A stretch of DNA of 64,000 bases from Steromphala cineraria (lineage: Eukaryota; Mollusca; Gastropoda; Trochida; Trochidae), in contig OU744721.1 of the NCBI GenBank assembly GCA_916613615.1, positions 70,313,060 to 70,377,059 of the forward strand, in the 5' to 3' direction. This document shows, in pieces, positions 60,393 through 64,000 of this stretch (the first letter of the stretch is position 1; the number at the start of each line of letters is the position of its first letter). Made by a program: the position numbers and the translations under genes. The notes below the pieces were generated by a model. It was given only the letters and a program-made list of their open reading frames with translations. It searched no databases and was not told the DNA's origin.

Positions 60393-63300
60393 TAAACAGT
60401 TTGACTTTGTATAGTTTTCGATAATACTTGTGTTGTGTGTTAGGTCTGACAAATTATTTTTAGTCTCCGATAAGTGCTAATGTTCAATTTTAAGCTGCTA
60501 TTAGTTCTTCCTTTTAAAAATAAAACTTCAAATGGGTTATTTCTAAACAGAAGCAACCTACAAAACAACAGACAAAATCTGAACAAGGTATATAAATCAG
60601 AGTATTCATTATAGTACTTGCTTGAGTTATGTTAAAGTTAAAAAAGCTGCTCATGCAACAACTATCTTTCTGTGATTGCTACTTGTTTACCACTGTGCGA
60701 ATCGAGAGATGTTAAAAGTTTATTCAATTTTTTTGTCGAAACGAAAATGAGTGTCAGCTCCATAAATATTTGTCAAGGTAAGGTATATATTTACCAATTT
60801 ATAATGTGCATTACCAAACAGGAACATCAGTTTAATATCATCAAACAGCTTAGAACTCATCATAATATACTAATCGGACAGTGCTTATACAAAAGTAACG
60901 TTATTATTATTTTGTAGAATAGATTTGTCAGAAAATGTAGTTCAGATATTTAAAATAGTATGCAGAGTGATGTTACCATGCAGTTTGATTCGTAGGTCTC
61001 AATGTTTTAGTAAGTGAATTTCATATATACGAATGTAATATCACAAGGCGAACATTGTTTTGAGCTTGTTTTGGAACATATTTATAGCAAACAATGTTAC
61101 AGAATTTCCCAAGTTATTGGTGACACATGAAATTTGATTTTGACGAAATCTGTTACTCTTAAAGCCATGAGCCTCCTCCTACTTAAGTACATAAAATGTA
61201 GAGTCAATACAGGTTACAAGAACATCCCCATTATAATAAATTTATCACAGCGTAGATAATAAAGCTCGTAAACAATGTTTTATGTAATACAAACTAAAAA
61301 TACCATAAACTTGTGTAGTTTTCTTTTATTTGGTCTGATGTCTCTGGCAAACTGCCAAAACTAAACCATGGGGATTCTGATCTATTTACACTTACGAAAT
61401 GATAAAATCATAGAATATATGTGATGCAGTTGTTTGCAAGTAATATTGATAAACGGACCATTACCGAGAGTGATTCACAACTATAACACTTTTAGACGCT
61501 AGGTATCAAGACAATATCATATAGGGCTAACCTACCGAGGTTAGGACACCTCCCTAGGTCGCCCGAACTTCTGACAATTTTGAATATGAGTTGACGCATT
61601 TGTAATATCCCCAAGTCATTTGTTTCCAAAATGTTCTTATCTATTTGTTTTGATATCTTTATCTCTCGATATACTTTATCATTGGCAATATTTTTCGAAT
61701 TTTTGTGACAGGGAAAATTCATTGATTTATGGAGGACTTTTTTCGAAATGTATCCTGTCATGTAAATGTGAACTCGGGGAATCTAGGAAGCGCAATCAAA
61801 CATATTTAGTATTGTTTTAAAAGAGAAACTACTATATAATGAAACTCCGATTAACTCTTGCAATTGAATTGCAATTAAAAGTAGCTATCGGGATTTCTTA
61901 ATTATGTACAAACACCTTGGTTTGGAATGAGTTTTGTACAATTATGTATGGTAATAATGTTATTAAAATCAAGAGTACACTTGTTTCACAAATTTCAGCA
62001 TACTCAAATTCTTTTCGTTTTTGTGATATTTAATTATTCTAATTTATAAGAACAACGTAGTTGTCAATTATATTGTTTTCAGCTAATGTCTAGCCCTTTA
62101 AAGCTTTCCTATGTTCCTGTAACCCAAAACCTGTCTTCTCTAATGAAGTATTACTTTACAAAGTTCACTGACATTTTTATATCAATAATTGATTATTCAT
62201 AAATACATACATCTTTCCTCAAACTATCTTACAACAATTTTCAAAAAGAATACAATGGTCATAAGCCAACATATAGGAGACAAATTAATTGTTTTGACAT
62301 GATTGCATATAATTGACTTTTTTTGCCGAATGTAACTTGAGTAGCTTGTCAACAAAGACAATATTTATCTTGCCGACACAGACATAACTCCTCTTATAGG
62401 TCACACTGACAGATCAATTTAAATCAAAGGGAACTTATTGTTTGTTTTATGGGTTAACTGTCATAAATGTTTTATTCCAACTCCCCTGATTACATCTTTT
62501 GCTTGGTAACAAATTTCCTGAAGTTCCTCAATTAGTAACAGGAACTTTGTAAACGTTGTTAAATAAGTTTACAACGATATGTTTAGACATTGGAATTCTC
62601 ACTCCCTTATAGTAATGGTTGATTCATGTCTTCACATTCATCTTCTCCTATTGTGTAACAGAGTTATGTTGTGAAATCATACCAGCTTAAGAAATGATTG
62701 TCTGATATCAAGTTATTTTATCAAAATAAGTATTGAAACAACATGAATAAAGTAACCTCAAAGTACTTGTTTCACGTCACATGGATTCAATATTACATCA
62801 TAACATTTTCATGGCCATAATATTATCAAGTTGGTTCACAGCAGGATTTTAATAGAGCTGCATACTAATCAATATATGCTCCTTGTGTTTGTGGTAGAGT
62901 GCCTTATCTTTATGGCGAGGATTTGGGGGGAAATCACTGTTATGCTAACTATTTTTTCAGTGGATCAAAAGACACAGCATCGAATAACGAAAGGATGATA
63001 CCAAGGCAAAACATCGGGCATTATACATATACATGTATGGTATAGTGACTGTATGAATTCGTTTTCCATAAACTCAATTATGAGGCAAACACCAGTGTAA
63101 TTTGACTTTCATGTACATAAAGGGACAGGTATTCAATTCGTCCTTATATATAACTACGGTTAACATAATAGCTGCTGTGGAGTTAATAGTGTTCTGATTC
63201 ACGTACACAGGGAAAAACAATGGTTTCAAAATATCTCTCCAAATTGTTATCTTTAAAACCATATCTACCTATGTCCAGATGAACATGCCAGAGCACCATG

Positions 63301-64000
63301 ATTTTATATGGAAATTGGTCTTGAATATTCGACAGATGTTCTGTATAATATCAAGCTTACCTGCTTATCATGTTCATGGTTTACAACTGTATCCCGCAAG
63401 TTTGTGCAATAACTGTTCTCCTCATACTATCTAAATTTATATGGTGAAATATATATATAATCTAGATTGAATTTTGACTTCATTTTCGTAAACATTCAAC
63501 CATTTGGCACAAGATTTAATTAAAATTCTATCTTTGCATCGCCATGCCAGTGGTGACCATATTAACCTTATTCTAATCACACACCTATGCAGGTAAGAGA
63601 ACAAGCATTCAGCATACAGCTGTTCAACAAACTATCATTATCTTTACATACAAAGTCATTGCTTAGCCTTAATAGTTTGACAGTGTATCAACGTCGCATA
63701 TCATAACGGTGATTCTCATTGCAATGATAATCTGCATAACTCGTTTTGAGCATGGTGACACTTCACAATCACATCTCGACGTATTGATGCATGCGTACGA
63801 AATATATAGAGTTCATTCTAAAATAAGGCAACAGATGCTGTTTTTATTAGATATTTCATATAAAGTGATTTCTCATTGTGACATTTAATAATCAATTACT
63901 ATGCTATGAAATAGAGCTATTGAGAGTTGAATCCTGTAAACATTGTGGATGTTTGATAACAGACAACAATATACAATATATATACAACTAGCCAAACACA

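Larger units (their letters stand above)
57900..64000 (+). repeat. Tandem-duplication unit U4 (runs off the window)
   Basis: 57985-58345 matches U1 31600-31930 (cttgcttgatgagtatctac; acctacaatttgattc; caacatcttgagtgaagaaac). The remainder is collinear with U3, ending with 63825-63995 matching 56270-56430 (aaggcaacagat; tagatatttcatataaagtg; agccaaacaca). No gene is recognised; frames of up to 89 codons are not shared with U3. Confidence 0.8.

Overview
The window is eukaryotic, AT-rich, non-coding-dominated DNA (roughly one third G+C by eye). It is probably from a marine invertebrate, and a mollusc/bivalve is the best guess. The basis is tRNA-derived SINEs of the type common in molluscs, an L1/Tx1-like LINE fragment, a Tc1/mariner relic, many small TIR elements, GT-AG-type candidate exons and no bacterial operon structure. 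Species and chromosome cannot be read from the sequence. Almost all short open frames are chance frames. The only long protein-like frame is the C-terminal part of a LINE, and the best cellular gene candidate is a small minus-strand gene near 44.1-44.9 kb.

The window is built from degenerate tandem copies. Left part: 1-2.8 kb (L1) is repeated at 10.1-14.66 kb (L2). Right part: a partial copy U0 (about 19.3-20.1 kb), U1 (about 21.4-35.6 kb), U2 (about 35.6-47.6 kb), U3 (about 47.6-56.6 kb) and U4 (about 57.9 kb to the window end). The last kilobase of the unit is present four times (34.6-35.6, 46.45-47.55, 54.7-55.95, 61.9-62.95 kb). Because the copies diverged after duplication, one copy often keeps the uninterrupted site of an insertion in the other. 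That allows several mobile-element boundaries and target duplications to be read directly.

Mobile DNA dated this way includes: a 5'-truncated LINE (28977-30124, 12-bp target duplication); TTAA-flanked MITEs of about 340-360 bp (10800, 30494, 51880, 59925) and a second TTAA family (30855); long-TIR elements with 9-bp target duplications (18927-19283, 34001-34570, relic 58817-59014); a composite TIR/tRNA-like insertion (40408-41073); and tRNA-derived SINE relics (4.55, 42.4, 52.3, 59.2, 60.3 kb).

The most unusual feature is a set of long, near-perfect hairpins (3.8, 13.6, 24.1, 43.7-44.0, 45.3, 52.8, 53.4 kb). Their AT-rich arms differ in sequence, but each apex carries a short CTCG/CGAG-type G+C-rich turn. 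At most of these loci the same insertion carries copies of TGACGTCA, the CREB/ATF-type octamer. I counted 11 perfect copies, all in such elements, four of them spaced 20-21 bp apart. Two of these hairpin loci are proven insertions by comparison with the paralogous unit: 355 bp at 23858-24212 and 1734 bp at 43598-45331. The larger one contains the spliced minus-strand gene candidate with its promoter-like 5' region and poly(A) signal, so it looks like a gene-carrying (transduplicating) member of an unrecognised non-autonomous element family.
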